Assembly: GCA_903951425.1 (NCBI GenBank)
Contig: CAJBBX010000096.1
Coordinates: forward strand, 1 to 46,207
Length of the DNA: 46,207 nucleotides
From: an uncultured Chthonomonas sp.
Lineage (GTDB): Bacteria > Armatimonadota > Chthonomonadetes > Chthonomonadales > CAJBBX01
Direction of reading: 5' to 3'
The notes below the pieces were generated by a model, which saw only the letters and a list, made by a program, of their open reading frames with translations, made no database searches and had not been told where the DNA came from. Shown piece by piece: positions 15,301-23,692 of this stretch (position 1 is the first letter of the stretch; each line of letters begins with the position of its first letter). A program made the position numbers and the translations under genes.

Positions 15301-17289
15301 ATGCCGCAGACCGTCCACGAGCCTAGTGTCGCGCCCAATGCCACGTCGCGCGCGGCGCCACGTCGGGACGGCCTCCTTACCACCAAATCGAAGCTCCAGT
15401 ATGCGCTCACCGGCCTGCTTGACGCGGCCCTGTGTATCGTCGGAGCCGACTGCGGTGGCGTCTATGAGAGCCTGCCGGACGGTCGCCTTGAGCTGATCGC
15501 CAGTCGCAATCTGAGCGAGTCGTTCCTGGAGGGCGTACAGGCGCACCGTGCCGAGAGCATGGAGGCCCGTGTCGTTAGGGCCGGGAAGCCGTTGTGGTTC
15601 GCGTGGGAAGGCGCGGAATCGTGCCCGTGGCCCCAGAACATCGCCGAGGGTATTTTCGCACTGGCCTGTGTGCCGATCTGTCACGGCGCGGTCGTGGTGG
15701 GCGCGCTCAACCTCGCGTCACACGCCGTATTCGCCTTCGATGCCGCTGTTCAGGAGCAGGTCCTGGACCTGGCCGGGCGCGTAGGCGCCGATATGGTCCA
15801 GTTGCGGCATCAGGAGATGCTGGAAGCCAACCTGCGGCAGGTCTTCGACGTCATCCCCGAGTGCCTCTTCGTCGTCAGCCTCGATGGGACCATCCTCCAC
15901 GCCAACGCCTCTGCCGCCCGCACGCTGGGCCGGAGCGTCGACGAACTGATCGGGACCTACGCGCTCGATTTGCACCCGGTGGGGCGGGGCGAGGAGGCCT
16001 TCGGCATCCTCAGCGGCATGCTGGACGGTTCGCAGGACACCTGTCGGGTTCCGATCGTCGCGGCTGACGGTGTCGTCGTGCCTGTAGAGACCCGGGCAGT
16101 GCAGGGCGAATGGGACGGACAGCCCGTTCTGATCTGCACCTCGCGCAACTTGAGCGAGAAGCGCCGCATGGAGCAGGACCTCCGGCACAGCCGCACCCTC
16201 CTCGAGATGGTCGTCGAGCACTCCGATGTCGTGGCCTACGCGCTGAACCTGTCGACCAACCGATACGAGTACATGAGCCCTGCCATCGAGCGCCTGCTGG
16301 GTTACCCGGTGCAGCGGTTCCTCGGCGAACCAAGGATGCGGATTCTGGATTTGGTTGTGCCGGAAGACCGTGAGGCATCGATGGCGCCCATCCTGGCGGC
16401 CACCGAGTGCGGCGAAGATCGGGGCTCGATGGAGTACCGTGTGCGTGCCGCCGACGCGAGCCGCCGCGTTCTGAACAACCGGTTCGCGGTGCTTCGCGAC
16501 GAGGACGGCGTGCCCCGCTACCGCACCGGAACCATCCAGGACATCACCGAGGAGCGCGCCGCCGGGCAAGCCCTGCGCGAGTCCGAAGCGCGCTTCCGCC
16601 ATATCGCCGAGGAGAATGAGCGGCTTCTGAGCCGTAGCCGCGAGGACGCGTCCGCCAAGGCGCGGCTACTCCACGAGGTGAACCACCGGGTCAAGAACAA
16701 CCTCTCGGCCATTCTGGGTGTGCTGGAGTTGGAGCGGCAGGCCATGGGATCGGTCGAGGACGCGTCGCGGTCCGAACTGCTCGGCGACCTGGCGGGCCGC
16801 ATCCGCGCAATGTCCGTGGTGCACAGCATCCTCTCCGCCACCGCATGGAAGGCCCTGCCGATCCGCGAGCTTGTCGACCAGATCGTAAACTCCTCTGCCG
16901 CCATCATGCGTCCGGGCCTGCCGCCTCGGCTCAGCGTCGTAGGTGATGACGTGCGGACACCGGCAAAGCACGCGTCCGCCATCGCGCTGATCCTCAACGA
17001 GCTCACGACCAACGCGTTCAAGCACGCCGACGCAGCCCCGCTCCATATCGATGTCGATGTCAGGGGCACTGCGGAGGAGGTACGGCTGCTGTTCCGCGAC
17101 AACGGATCGGGGTTTCCTTCGGAGGCCCTGACCGGTGAGCGCTGGAGCGTGGGCCTGCATGTCGTGGAGACGCTCAGCCAGATCGACCTCCGTGGTAATA
17201 TGAGCCTCCGGAATGACCGCGGCGCCGCGGTTGAGATTCGGTTCCCCATCGCCGGCACCGGCACCACGGTAGGAGACACTCTCCGATGA
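15301..17289 (+). CDS. GAF-PAS-PAS sensor histidine kinase (HisKA_2 type), soluble
   Basis: The product has 662 residues. I start at the ATG at 15301, eight bases after AGGAG; an in-frame ATG at 15295 is only two bases from that site. There is no membrane segment, so the sensor is cytoplasmic. A GAF-like domain spans about residues 35-165, the first PAS domain about 175-285 (VFDVIPECLFVVSLDGTILHAN) and the second about 300-425 (NRYEYMSPAIERLLGYP). A HisKA_2 dimerisation domain follows with LLHEVNHRVKNNLS; H462 is the likely phosphorylated histidine. The ATPase domain shows LILNELTTNAFKHA (N box) and RDNGSGFP (G1). It overlaps the response regulator by ATGA, so the two form a cognate pair. The ligand is unknown. 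Confidence 0.93.
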   Translation: MPQTVHEPSVAPNATSRAAPRRDGLLTTKSKLQYALTGLLDAALCIVGADCGGVYESLPDGRLELIASRNLSESFLEGVQAHRAESMEARVVRAGKPLWFAWEGAESCPWPQNIAEGIFALACVPICHGAVVVGALNLASHAVFAFDAAVQEQVLDLAGRVGADMVQLRHQEMLEANLRQVFDVIPECLFVVSLDGTILHANASAARTLGRSVDELIGTYALDLHPVGRGEEAFGILSGMLDGSQDTCRVPIVAADGVVVPVETRAVQGEWDGQPVLICTSRNLSEKRRMEQDLRHSRTLLEMVVEHSDVVAYALNLSTNRYEYMSPAIERLLGYPVQRFLGEPRMRILDLVVPEDREASMAPILAATECGEDRGSMEYRVRAADASRRVLNNRFAVLRDEDGVPRYRTGTIQDITEERAAGQALRESEARFRHIAEENERLLSRSREDASAKARLLHEVNHRVKNNLSAILGVLELERQAMGSVEDASRSELLGDLAGRIRAMSVVHSILSATAWKALPIRELVDQIVNSSAAIMRPGLPPRLSVVGDDVRTPAKHASAIALILNELTTNAFKHADAAPLHIDVDVRGTAEEVRLLFRDNGSGFPSEALTGERWSVGLHVVETLSQIDLRGNMSLRNDRGAAVEIRFPIAGTGTTVGDTLR

Positions 17290-17894
17290 CGACGGTTGCG
17301 GGTCTGCGCGTGCTCGTTGTTGAGGACGAGGGGCTGGTGGCGGTGATGGTCGGTCGGATGCTGCAGCGCCTGGGCCATTCCGTGGTCGGCTACGCTCCCG
17401 ACGGCACGACCGCTCTGACCATGGCGGCGCAATACAGGCCCGACCTGGTGCTCATGGACGTGGATCTGCCCGAAATGGACGGCATCGAGGTGACCCGCCG
17501 ACTCACCGAGAGCGCCCCGACCCCCGTGGTGGTCCTCACGGCGCACCAGTCGACGGAACTGGTGCAGCGTGCTGCTGCGGCCGGAGTGGGGGCCTACCTG
17601 ACCAAGCCGCCCAGCGAACAGGCGCTGGCGCAGGCCATCCCAATCACGCTCGCCCGTTTCGCCGACCTTGCCGCGCTACGCGCCGCGCTGGCGGAGAGGG
17701 ATGCCGCCCAGGAACCAGTCGCCATGCTGGAGGGAATCATCCCCATCTGCTCGTATTGCAGGAAGGTACGCGATAGCCGCGAGAGGTGGCAGAAGCTGGA
17801 GACGTACATCGCGCGGAACACGTCAGTCTCGTTCACGCACTGCATATGCAAGAGTTGCGAGGCGCAGGTCATGGAGGATCTGGGCTCGGCCTGA
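17286..17894 (+). CDS. Response regulator with C-terminal Cys-rich domain
   Basis: The product has 202 residues and overlaps the kinase stop codon (ATGA). Residues 6-125 are a receiver domain with acidic pocket E13/D14, phosphoacceptor D58 (LVLMDVDLPEMDG), T85 and K107 (LTKPP). After a helical linker, residues 150-195 form a small Cys domain: C155-x2-C158 in PICSYCRKVRD, then WQKLETYI, and C186-x-C188-x2-C191 near the end. This tail resembles the short IPICSYCKKIR module often found at the end of PAS or receiver proteins; it may bind a metal. No DNA-binding helix-turn-helix is visible, so output is probably by protein contact or a chemical switch rather than transcription. Confidence 0.9.
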   Translation: MTTVAGLRVLVVEDEGLVAVMVGRMLQRLGHSVVGYAPDGTTALTMAAQYRPDLVLMDVDLPEMDGIEVTRRLTESAPTPVVVLTAHQSTELVQRAAAAGVGAYLTKPPSEQALAQAIPITLARFADLAALRAALAERDAAQEPVAMLEGIIPICSYCRKVRDSRERWQKLETYIARNTSVSFTHCICKSCEAQVMEDLGSA

Positions 17895-17971
17895 ACAGGC
17901 GGCGCCAGACGATCCCAAGCAAGCCATTGTCTGTCTAGTGCACGGCTACCCCGAGGGCTGGAGGCTGTCGT

Positions 17972-18301
17972 ATGCATCGTTCTAGTCGGAGGCGTCGCAG
18001 ACGCCGTCTTGCCACGCTGGAGGTCCAGTGCCCCCGGTGTCTCTATGTTGCGGCTCATCTTCGCGGCGGACAGCTTCGGTTCGCCTTCCGATGGATGCTG
18101 GTCCTGGTTGTGGCCGCAGTATTCATCGCGGACATGGTCACCCAGACACACCGGTCCATCGAGAACCTGAGTCAGGCAACGCCGGTGCTCGCGATCCTGG
18201 GCCTCGGCTCGCTGTTCCTCCCCGCGCCGGCCCTCCACTGCACCCGGTGCGAGCAGCAGAAGGCCAAGAAGAAGGGCGATGATGCCGGGGCAGCCGCCTA
18301 G
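17972..18301 (+). CDS. Small zinc-ribbon membrane protein
   Basis: The product has 109 residues from the ATG at 17972 with GGAGG seven bases upstream. An Arg-rich N-terminus precedes CPRC. Two hydrophobic helices follow (WMLVLVVAAVFIADMV and TPVLAILGLGSLFLPAPA), then CTRC and a Lys-rich tail. The two CxxC knuckles on either side of the helices could form one zinc site on the cytoplasmic face. It lies 77 bases after the response regulator and may belong to the same transcript. Its stop codon overlaps that of the convergent ceramidase-like gene by four bases. No family is recognised. Confidence 0.68.
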   Translation: MHRSSRRRRRRRLATLEVQCPRCLYVAAHLRGGQLRFAFRWMLVLVVAAVFIADMVTQTHRSIENLSQATPVLAILGLGSLFLPAPALHCTRCEQQKAKKKGDDAGAAA

Positions 18302-19650
18302 CGGCCGTCCGGCGCCGGGCTGGTGCGGACCAACTGCAACCACTGGTCCATGAGTATCTCTCCGGTCATCTCTCCGAGGCTGACTGCCGAGACGTACTTG
18401 TAGCGGTCGAAGCTCTTGTAGTCGACCCGTGACAGGATGTAGCCGAAGGCCTCATTCGTGAGCCCGAAGAGCATGTTGTGCCGCCCGCGCATGTGCCGCT
18501 TCGTGAAGAGCCCGATGTTGGGTAGCGCCTCGCCCGGCACGGTGACCACCTGCGTGTCCCCGATGTTCAGCAGATTGACTCGCGCCTTGATGGTGCGGTC
18601 CTTGCCGTGTGGGTACCGGAGCGGCGAGCGTGTCACCACCATCCAGAGCTCGGGCGACTGCACGGGCAGCGTCACCATGACGCTGCGGCAGTAGAGCGTC
18701 GGGTCCTCCTGTGTCGCCGCCTTGCCGAGGATGCGGAGGGCCTCGTCGGCCATGGTGTGGCCGATCCGCAGGCACTCCTCCCATGTGCGGGCATCCTCCC
18801 ATGTGCCGCGCTGCGGGTCGCTGGGGCGGTCGAGGATGCGGTTGTCGGCGGTGACCATGCCGCCCTGGGCGCTGTTCATGAACATGGCCATGCCCCCGGC
18901 GCGCTCTTCCAGCCGGTCATAGAGCGGCCCGCAGAGGTCCGGGCTCAGGATGCCCACCTCGCTGCCCAGCACCTCGGGGTGGACGGCGTAGTTGACCAGC
19001 GTGGCGATGGCCTTGCCGCCGGGCGTCGCGGCCTGCAGCACGCCCATTCCCCGGTCGTAGAGGTCCGGCGCGTAGTAGTTATAAGCGATTTTCCCCTTGG
19101 CCTCGCCGCTCGCGGTTCGGAGGTGGGCCGGCTGGGCGCGGTCGATGGCCTCGTTGATCGCCTCGGCGGCCAGCGTGCAAACACGGTCGATGTAGGCCAG
19201 GTCGCCGGTGTGCCCGCCCTTCAGGTCGGGGAAGGCGTAGCAGTCCGGCGCGCTGTGTGCGTGCGTGGCGCCGATAAGAATGTTGGTAGCCGGAAGGCGC
19301 GGGACCTTGGCGCGCACGCGGTCACCCAGAACGCCGGGAAAGCCCAGCAGGTCCAGGCTCGCGATGGCAACGCCTACGCCGCCCTTGCGGAGGTAGAGCG
19401 CACGCACCGTCAGGTCGCCCCGCTTCTCCTTCACCGGGTTGGTGGGCCCCATGCCGCCCGAGACGGGCAGCAGCGGGTCGGGCGTAATGATGCGCTTGGC
19501 GGCGCCTGCGAAGAGGCCCTGCGCTTCGGCCGCCTCAGCGGTGGCTCCAAGGGCCACGGCCGCACCCGCGGCGCCATGGAGCAACGTGCGGCGCGAGAGG
19601 GCGCAGTCGGTCGCCGGTGCGGCATCGCTAACGGTTGGCGTCAAGGGCAT
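18298..19650 (-). CDS. Neutral/alkaline ceramidase-like secreted hydrolase
   Basis: The product has 450 residues; GGAGGTG lies just upstream of the ATG at 19650. The N-terminus SRRTLLHGAAGAAVALGA is a twin-arginine-type signal. The body matches the N-terminal domain of neutral/alkaline non-lysosomal ceramidases: an opening KRIITPDPLLPVSGGMG, zinc-binding GATHAHSAPD (H130, H132), NYAVHPEVLG (H224), and NSAQGGM in place of the NGDQGDV-type active-site loop. True ceramidases cleave the amide of ceramide using Zn. Many bacterial relatives in carbohydrate gene clusters have unknown substrates, and the altered active-site loop argues against assuming ceramide. It lies downstream of the sialidase on the same strand, but a 164-base gap with its own -10-like hexamer suggests separate transcription. 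Confidence 0.82.
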   Translation of the reverse strand: MPLTPTVSDAAPATDCALSRRTLLHGAAGAAVALGATAEAAEAQGLFAGAAKRIITPDPLLPVSGGMGPTNPVKEKRGDLTVRALYLRKGGVGVAIASLDLLGFPGVLGDRVRAKVPRLPATNILIGATHAHSAPDCYAFPDLKGGHTGDLAYIDRVCTLAAEAINEAIDRAQPAHLRTASGEAKGKIAYNYYAPDLYDRGMGVLQAATPGGKAIATLVNYAVHPEVLGSEVGILSPDLCGPLYDRLEERAGGMAMFMNSAQGGMVTADNRILDRPSDPQRGTWEDARTWEECLRIGHTMADEALRILGKAATQEDPTLYCRSVMVTLPVQSPELWMVVTRSPLRYPHGKDRTIKARVNLLNIGDTQVVTVPGEALPNIGLFTKRHMRGRHNMLFGLTNEAFGYILSRVDYKSFDRYKYVSAVSLGEMTGEILMDQWLQLVRTSPAPDGR

Positions 19651-19711
19651 GGCCCACCTCCGTGGAATCAGGACGATCAGTCACCCGGCGGGCGTCCGCG
19701 CGGGCTAGCCA

Positions 19712-19717
19712 AGTATA
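19712..19717 (-). promoter_or_regulatory. Candidate -10 element for the ceramidase-like gene
   Basis: On the minus strand this reads TATACT preceded by GCCG, about 62 bases upstream of the ATG at 19650. No good -35 box is visible. Confidence 0.3.
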
Positions 19718-19749
19718 CGGCATGCGGGCTGGTGGCGTGACCACACGGA

Positions 19750-19796
19750 CCTGCACGGTCGGCCACGGACCGGACCCCGGCCGAGGTCAGTGCAGG
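19750..19796 (-). terminator. Terminator-like hairpin after the sialidase gene
   Basis: The arms CCTGCAC...TCGGCC and GGCCGA...GTGCAGG pair as 6 and 7 base pairs separated by a small internal loop, with a 14-base apical loop. The structure begins 18 bases past the sialidase stop codon. There is no T-tract, so it may work only with Rho or as an RNA-protecting hairpin. Confidence 0.4.
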
Positions 19797-19814
19797 CCCG
19801 TGAGACCCGCGCCC

Positions 19815-20921
19815 TCAGCGGCGCTCCTTGAACAGGGACGCGGGGAGGGCTGTGAAGCCGATGGTCTTGTAGTTGCCCCGCTCCCAGAGCATGCCCACGC
19901 GGCCGTCCTTCATCACCGCCAGGTCCGAGTAGGCCGCCGGGCCCTCGGCGAGCGGGATCTCCGGGCCGAAGGTCTCGCCGTCGTCGCGGCTCACACGGGC
20001 GATCAGGTTGGCGCGGCCGGGGCCCTTGGGTCCGGTCCAGAGCAGGTTCGCGCGGCGAGAGCGCCCGGGCAACCGCTCCAGCGCGCAGGCCACCTCGCCC
20101 ACGGTGATGGCAGGCTTCGGCTCCGACCAGGTGATGCCGCCGTCCTTGCTCACCGCCTGCATGCGGGTCGGGCCGTGGTTCTGGCGGATGTCCATCAGGA
20201 TGCGCCCATCGGCCAGCTCCGCCACCTGGCACTCGTTGCCGGCGGCGTGCGGTACCGGCTCGCCCCGATGCCATGTGCGGCCGCGGTCGTCGCTGTAGAT
20301 GGCGAAGGGGACGTAGGGACGCGCCTTCCATGCGGCTGCCAGCAGGCGGCCTGTGCGCGTCTGGATGGCCCCGCCCGGTCCCACCACGGTGCAGGCCCAC
20401 TGCGGGTCGGCCATGTCGCGTGCGGCGGCGGTGATGTCTACAGCGTCCGACCAGGTCTTGCCGTTATCGCGGCTGGATCGGACCAGGGTCAGCATGTCGT
20501 CCGTGCCGGGCCTCGTGGTCTCGGTGTTGCGGCCGGGGCGGCACCGGAGGTAGATCACCCAGACCCGCCGTCCGCGCCGGTCGACCACCGTGGCGGGGTT
20601 GGCGGCCGACCAGCGCTCACCGGCGTGCTCGATGAGCTGCAGGGCCGACCATGTGGCGCCGCCGTCCTCGCTCCGCTTCAGCACCAGGTCGATCTCGTTG
20701 TTGGCCACTCCGGGGTCGCCGCCATTGTACTTCCGAGCCTCGGCGAAGGCCAGCAGCGAGCCGTCCGGCGCCGACTCGATGGCCGGGATACGGAACAGCG
20801 CGTAGCCGCCCTCACCCGCCGCGAAGACGTCGACGTGTTGCAGCGCGGCCTGCGCCCCGGCCTCAGCCGACAGCGCCACGGTCAGCGCAACCAACGCGAG
20901 TAGTGCCATCCAAGAGTGCAT
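19815..20921 (-). CDS. Secreted exo-alpha-sialidase (GH33-type)
   Basis: The product has 368 residues with a signal peptide ending near residue 24 (AEAGAQA). GGAGG precedes the ATG at 20921. R44 sits in the FRIPAI motif that supplies one of the three carboxylate-binding arginines. Five Asp-box repeats of the six-bladed propeller are visible: SEDGGATW, SRDNGKTW, SDDRGRTW, SKDGGITW and SRDDGETF. Y331 in AAYSDL is the expected catalytic tyrosine. GH33 enzymes release terminal sialic acid or related nonulosonic acids from glycans outside the cell. Some BNR-repeat proteins of this type act on other sugars, so sialic acid remains an inference. A candidate -10 (TACAAT, 21016-21021 on the minus strand) lies in the divergent region shared with the GH172 gene. 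Confidence 0.87.
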   Translation of the reverse strand: MHSWMALLALVALTVALSAEAGAQAALQHVDVFAAGEGGYALFRIPAIESAPDGSLLAFAEARKYNGGDPGVANNEIDLVLKRSEDGGATWSALQLIEHAGERWSAANPATVVDRRGRRVWVIYLRCRPGRNTETTRPGTDDMLTLVRSSRDNGKTWSDAVDITAAARDMADPQWACTVVGPGGAIQTRTGRLLAAAWKARPYVPFAIYSDDRGRTWHRGEPVPHAAGNECQVAELADGRILMDIRQNHGPTRMQAVSKDGGITWSEPKPAITVGEVACALERLPGRSRRANLLWTGPKGPGRANLIARVSRDDGETFGPEIPLAEGPAAYSDLAVMKDGRVGMLWERGNYKTIGFTALPASLFKERR

Positions 20922-21015
20922 CCCATGCCTCCATCAGAGCCCGGCAACATCGGGCGGCCACAGAGTTCCGCAACTCGCCTCCAGTCGGACCAGGGCGCCG
21001 CGCCCGGCCCCTACG

Positions 21016-21021
21016 ATTGTA
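21016..21021 (-). promoter_or_regulatory. Candidate -10 element for the sialidase gene
   Basis: On the minus strand this reads TACAAT preceded by GGCG, about 95 bases upstream of the ATG at 20921. It is one of few A/T-rich hexamers in the 208-base divergent region. No -35 box is evident. Confidence 0.25.
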
Positions 21022-21075
21022 CGCCACGAGGCCCCTGACAGCGCTACTGCCCCCTCGCGCCTGCCAACGACCGCG

Positions 21076-21090
21076 TCGGGTAGGCTCTCA
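21076..21090 (+). promoter_or_regulatory. Promoter-like 15-mer upstream of GH172 gene (also at 26922)
   Basis: The sequence TCGGGTAGGCTCTCA ends 39 bases before the ATG at 21130 and recurs without change at 26922-26936 upstream of the GH2 gene. TAGGCT can serve as a -10 box in G+C-rich bacteria, and the preceding GGG would suit an extended -10. The sequences around -35 differ between the two copies. Confidence 0.45.
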
Positions 21091-21129
21091 CCATAGGGGC
21101 GGCCGTCTTCGCCCGGGAGGGGTGGAGCT

Positions 21130-23187
21130 ATGCGCAGGTACATCGGTCTCGTCACGCTGGTCGGTCTGGTCGCGGCGTCGCTGTCTGCCGCCAACGCCGC
21201 ACCCACCGTTACCCTCAAGTCCCTGCTCCTGGAGATGGTGGACCGGGACGCCGTGGCGAAGCTGCCCAGTCCGGCCTACACCTGCAGGCAGGCAAGCAGC
21301 CACGACGCACGGAAGAACGACCCCGGTAACCCTGCGAACTGGCACTCGAACGAGGACTTCGGCAACTTCATCCATACCGAGGTGAACGAGGGCCGCCGCG
21401 AGTGGGTGATCATGGAGCATGAGGGGCCCGGCGCCATCGTCCGGTTCTGGACGCCCCTGCTGGCGGACAAGGACAAGCAGAACATCCGGTTCTACTTCGA
21501 CGGCTCGAGCACGCCGGCCATCACCGCGAAGTTCAACGACCTGCTGAGCGGCCAGGGCTTCGTCCGCCCGCCGCTTGCCTGCACGGCGATGACCGGGACC
21601 GACCTGCGCGACCAACTCAAGGCCGGTTTCAAGGCGCCACGCGGCGTGGGCGGCGACCTCTACCTGCCGATACCCTACGCCAGGGGCTGCAAGATCACGC
21701 TGGACTCGGCGCCGTTCTACTATGTGATCAACTACCGCGGCTACCGGCCCGGGACCGATGTCCGAACATTCAGCATGGCGCAGGTCGATGCGGAGAAGGC
21801 GACGCTGAAGCGCGTGAGCGACACTCTGGGCGGCCGCCCCGCTCCCGGCGTAAAGGCACAGGCCCGGCGTGCGATGTTGGCCCCAGGCGAGGCGCTGGCG
21901 ATGGATCTGCCTGCGGGCAGTAGGGCGGTCCGCAGCCTGCAGGTGCATCTCTCGCCGGCCGAGGCCGGCCAGGCGCTTCGGGCGACGGTGCTTGAGGCAT
22001 CCTTCGACGGCGAGGCCACCGTCTGGTGCCCGCTGAGCGAGTTCTTCGGCGCAGGCGTGCGGCTCTACCCGGTTCAGGACTGGTGGCGCACCGTAGCGGC
22101 CGACGGAACGCTCACGGCGCGCTGGGTCATGCCTTACCAACGCACCGGTCGCGTCGCGCTCCGGAACGTCGGCGCCAAGCCAATGACGGTCACGCTCGCG
22201 GTGGCCGTCGGACCGTGGGCGTGGGACGGCCGCTCGCTCCATTTCCACGCCAACTGGCGCTGTCAAATCGGAACGAAGACCCGCCCAATTGCCGACTGGA
22301 ACACCCTGGATGCCAGGGGCAGCGGCATCTATGTGGGAGACACGCTGACGGTGTTCAACCCGGTGGGCGCCTGGTACGGCGAGGGCGACGAGCGCATCTA
22401 CGTGGACGGCGCCACGTTCCCGGCGCACATCGGTACGGGCACCGAGGACTACTACGGTTACGCCTGGGGCATGGCGGGCTGGTTCAGCTCGCCCTTCATG
22501 TCAATGCCGAAGCGCGACCGCGCGCCGACCGGCGACTGGCAGGGTTACACCACCACATCCCGTGTGCGCCTGCTGGACGGCATACCCATGCGAACCGGGA
22601 TCAAGCACGACATGGAGATCTGGCACTGGGCGGACACCAAGGTGGACTACGCTGCCGGCACGTTCTGGTACGCGCGGCCCGGCGCCACGCACAACCGGCC
22701 GACGCAGCCCACCGAGGCCGGCGCGCCGCTCAGCGAGTTGCCGCCGCCCTTCGCCATGGCCGGCGCGGTGGAGTTCGAGACGCTGTCGGTGGCGGCCAAG
22801 TCGCCCAACCTCATCATCGGCACCCAGGATGCCGGGCTGTCCGAGGGCCAGTGGAGCGGCGGCATGCAGCTCTTCGTTCAGGCCGGCAAGGTCGGCGACT
22901 TCGTCGAGTTCGACGTCCCGGTAGCAGGCACGCAGCCCTGTGCCCTGACGCTCTACGGCACCCGAAGCCGCGACTACGGCATCCTGCGGTTCACGGTGAA
23001 CGGCCAGCCGGCCGGACATGATTTCGACGCCTTTCATCTGGAGGCCGTGCCCACCGGCCCGGTGGAGCTGGGCACATTCACGCCTGTCGGAGGCAAGCTA
23101 CGGCTGCGGGGCGAGGTGGTAGGTTCGAACCCGGCAAGCACCGGCCCTCGGTACTACTTCGGGCTGGACTGCATCGTGGCGCGGTAG
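21130..23187 (+). CDS. Secreted GH172 (DUF2961) glycoside hydrolase
   Basis: The product has 685 residues with a signal peptide ending near residue 23 (ASLSAANA) and GGAGGGG upstream. Family motifs are clear: ASSHDARKN followed by NWHSNEDFGNF, GPGAIVRFW, LPIPYARGCKI, then GEGDERIYVDG and HIGTGTEDYYGYAWG. Characterised GH172 enzymes act on furanosides (difructose dianhydride, D-arabinofuranose) with two glutamates about 21 residues apart, as I recall. E418 (GEGDE) and E439 (GTEDY) have exactly that spacing here and are probably nucleophile and acid/base. The C-terminal 170 residues form an extra beta-sandwich (LSVAAKSPNLIIGTQDAG). At 685 residues it is longer than the single-domain forms. It is transcribed alone, divergent from the sialidase. 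Confidence 0.9.
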   Translation: MRRYIGLVTLVGLVAASLSAANAAPTVTLKSLLLEMVDRDAVAKLPSPAYTCRQASSHDARKNDPGNPANWHSNEDFGNFIHTEVNEGRREWVIMEHEGPGAIVRFWTPLLADKDKQNIRFYFDGSSTPAITAKFNDLLSGQGFVRPPLACTAMTGTDLRDQLKAGFKAPRGVGGDLYLPIPYARGCKITLDSAPFYYVINYRGYRPGTDVRTFSMAQVDAEKATLKRVSDTLGGRPAPGVKAQARRAMLAPGEALAMDLPAGSRAVRSLQVHLSPAEAGQALRATVLEASFDGEATVWCPLSEFFGAGVRLYPVQDWWRTVAADGTLTARWVMPYQRTGRVALRNVGAKPMTVTLAVAVGPWAWDGRSLHFHANWRCQIGTKTRPIADWNTLDARGSGIYVGDTLTVFNPVGAWYGEGDERIYVDGATFPAHIGTGTEDYYGYAWGMAGWFSSPFMSMPKRDRAPTGDWQGYTTTSRVRLLDGIPMRTGIKHDMEIWHWADTKVDYAAGTFWYARPGATHNRPTQPTEAGAPLSELPPPFAMAGAVEFETLSVAAKSPNLIIGTQDAGLSEGQWSGGMQLFVQAGKVGDFVEFDVPVAGTQPCALTLYGTRSRDYGILRFTVNGQPAGHDFDAFHLEAVPTGPVELGTFTPVGGKLRLRGEVVGSNPASTGPRYYFGLDCIVAR

Positions 23188-23207
23188 GGGTCGGGCCCGG
23201 CCGGCGG

Positions 23208-23687
23208 CTACCTCATAGTGGCGCCCGCCCAGGCTACCGGTACGCTGAGTTCCAGTTCGGCGTTGGGCTTCAGGTCGAACGTGAGGACCAGGTGGCGCTC
23301 GCCCTTGCGGTTGTACGCCACCTGGTGCCGCGTGGCGGTGCTGCGGACGTCGACGGCCCTGGCGCCCGGCCTCCATGGGATGCCCCAGATAACGATGGCG
23401 TAGTCCGGCACTGTCGCGTCGGTCTTGATCCGCAGGCGCTGCACCAGCCTGTCGCCCTCGCGTACCCAGCCGGTCCGCTGCACCTCCACTTGGGCGTCTC
23501 GATGGATGCGAAGTAGCGGTAGAGGACCTGGCCGCCCACGCGCCACCGCGCCAGGTGGTTTCCCGCCGACCGGGGTCTGTAGGTCACCACGGCCCGGCAC
23601 GAGGGATGCACCGGTCGACAGGGCAGGGGCCAGAGCCATGGCGGCCACCATGGTCTTGAAACCGTACCGGCCGCGATGGCGCCTCAC
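23208..23687 (-). CDS. Small secreted protein, probably carrying two compensating frameshifts
   Basis: An open frame of 159 codons starts at a GTG at 23687 with AGGTAGGA upstream, 5 bases after the stop of the thioredoxin-fold gene, so it is the second gene of that operon. The N-terminus (MVAAMALAPALSTGA) looks like a signal peptide and the last 95 residues (WVREGDRLVQRL to the end) have normal G/C-rich codon ends. Between about 23489 and 23593, however, this frame has poor third-position bias, while the frame shifted by one base reads VVTYRPRSAGNHLARWR and LYRYFASIETPK with almost only G/C endings. A one-base insertion near 23595 and a one-base loss near 23490 would explain this. It may be a decaying gene or hold two sequencing errors. 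No family is recognised. Confidence 0.5.
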   Translation of the reverse strand: MRRHRGRYGFKTMVAAMALAPALSTGASLVPGRGDLQTPVGGKPPGAVARGRPGPLPLLRIHRDAQVEVQRTGWVREGDRLVQRLRIKTDATVPDYAIVIWGIPWRPGARAVDVRSTATRHQVAYNRKGERHLVLTFDLKPNAELELSVPVAWAGATMR

Positions 23688-23692
23688 GTGTC

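Noticed and set aside
23121-23133. AGGTTCGAACCCG resembles the T-loop of a tRNA.
   Set aside because: It lies inside the GH172 reading frame, codes for VGSNP in frame, and the flanking bases do not fold into acceptor, D or anticodon arms.
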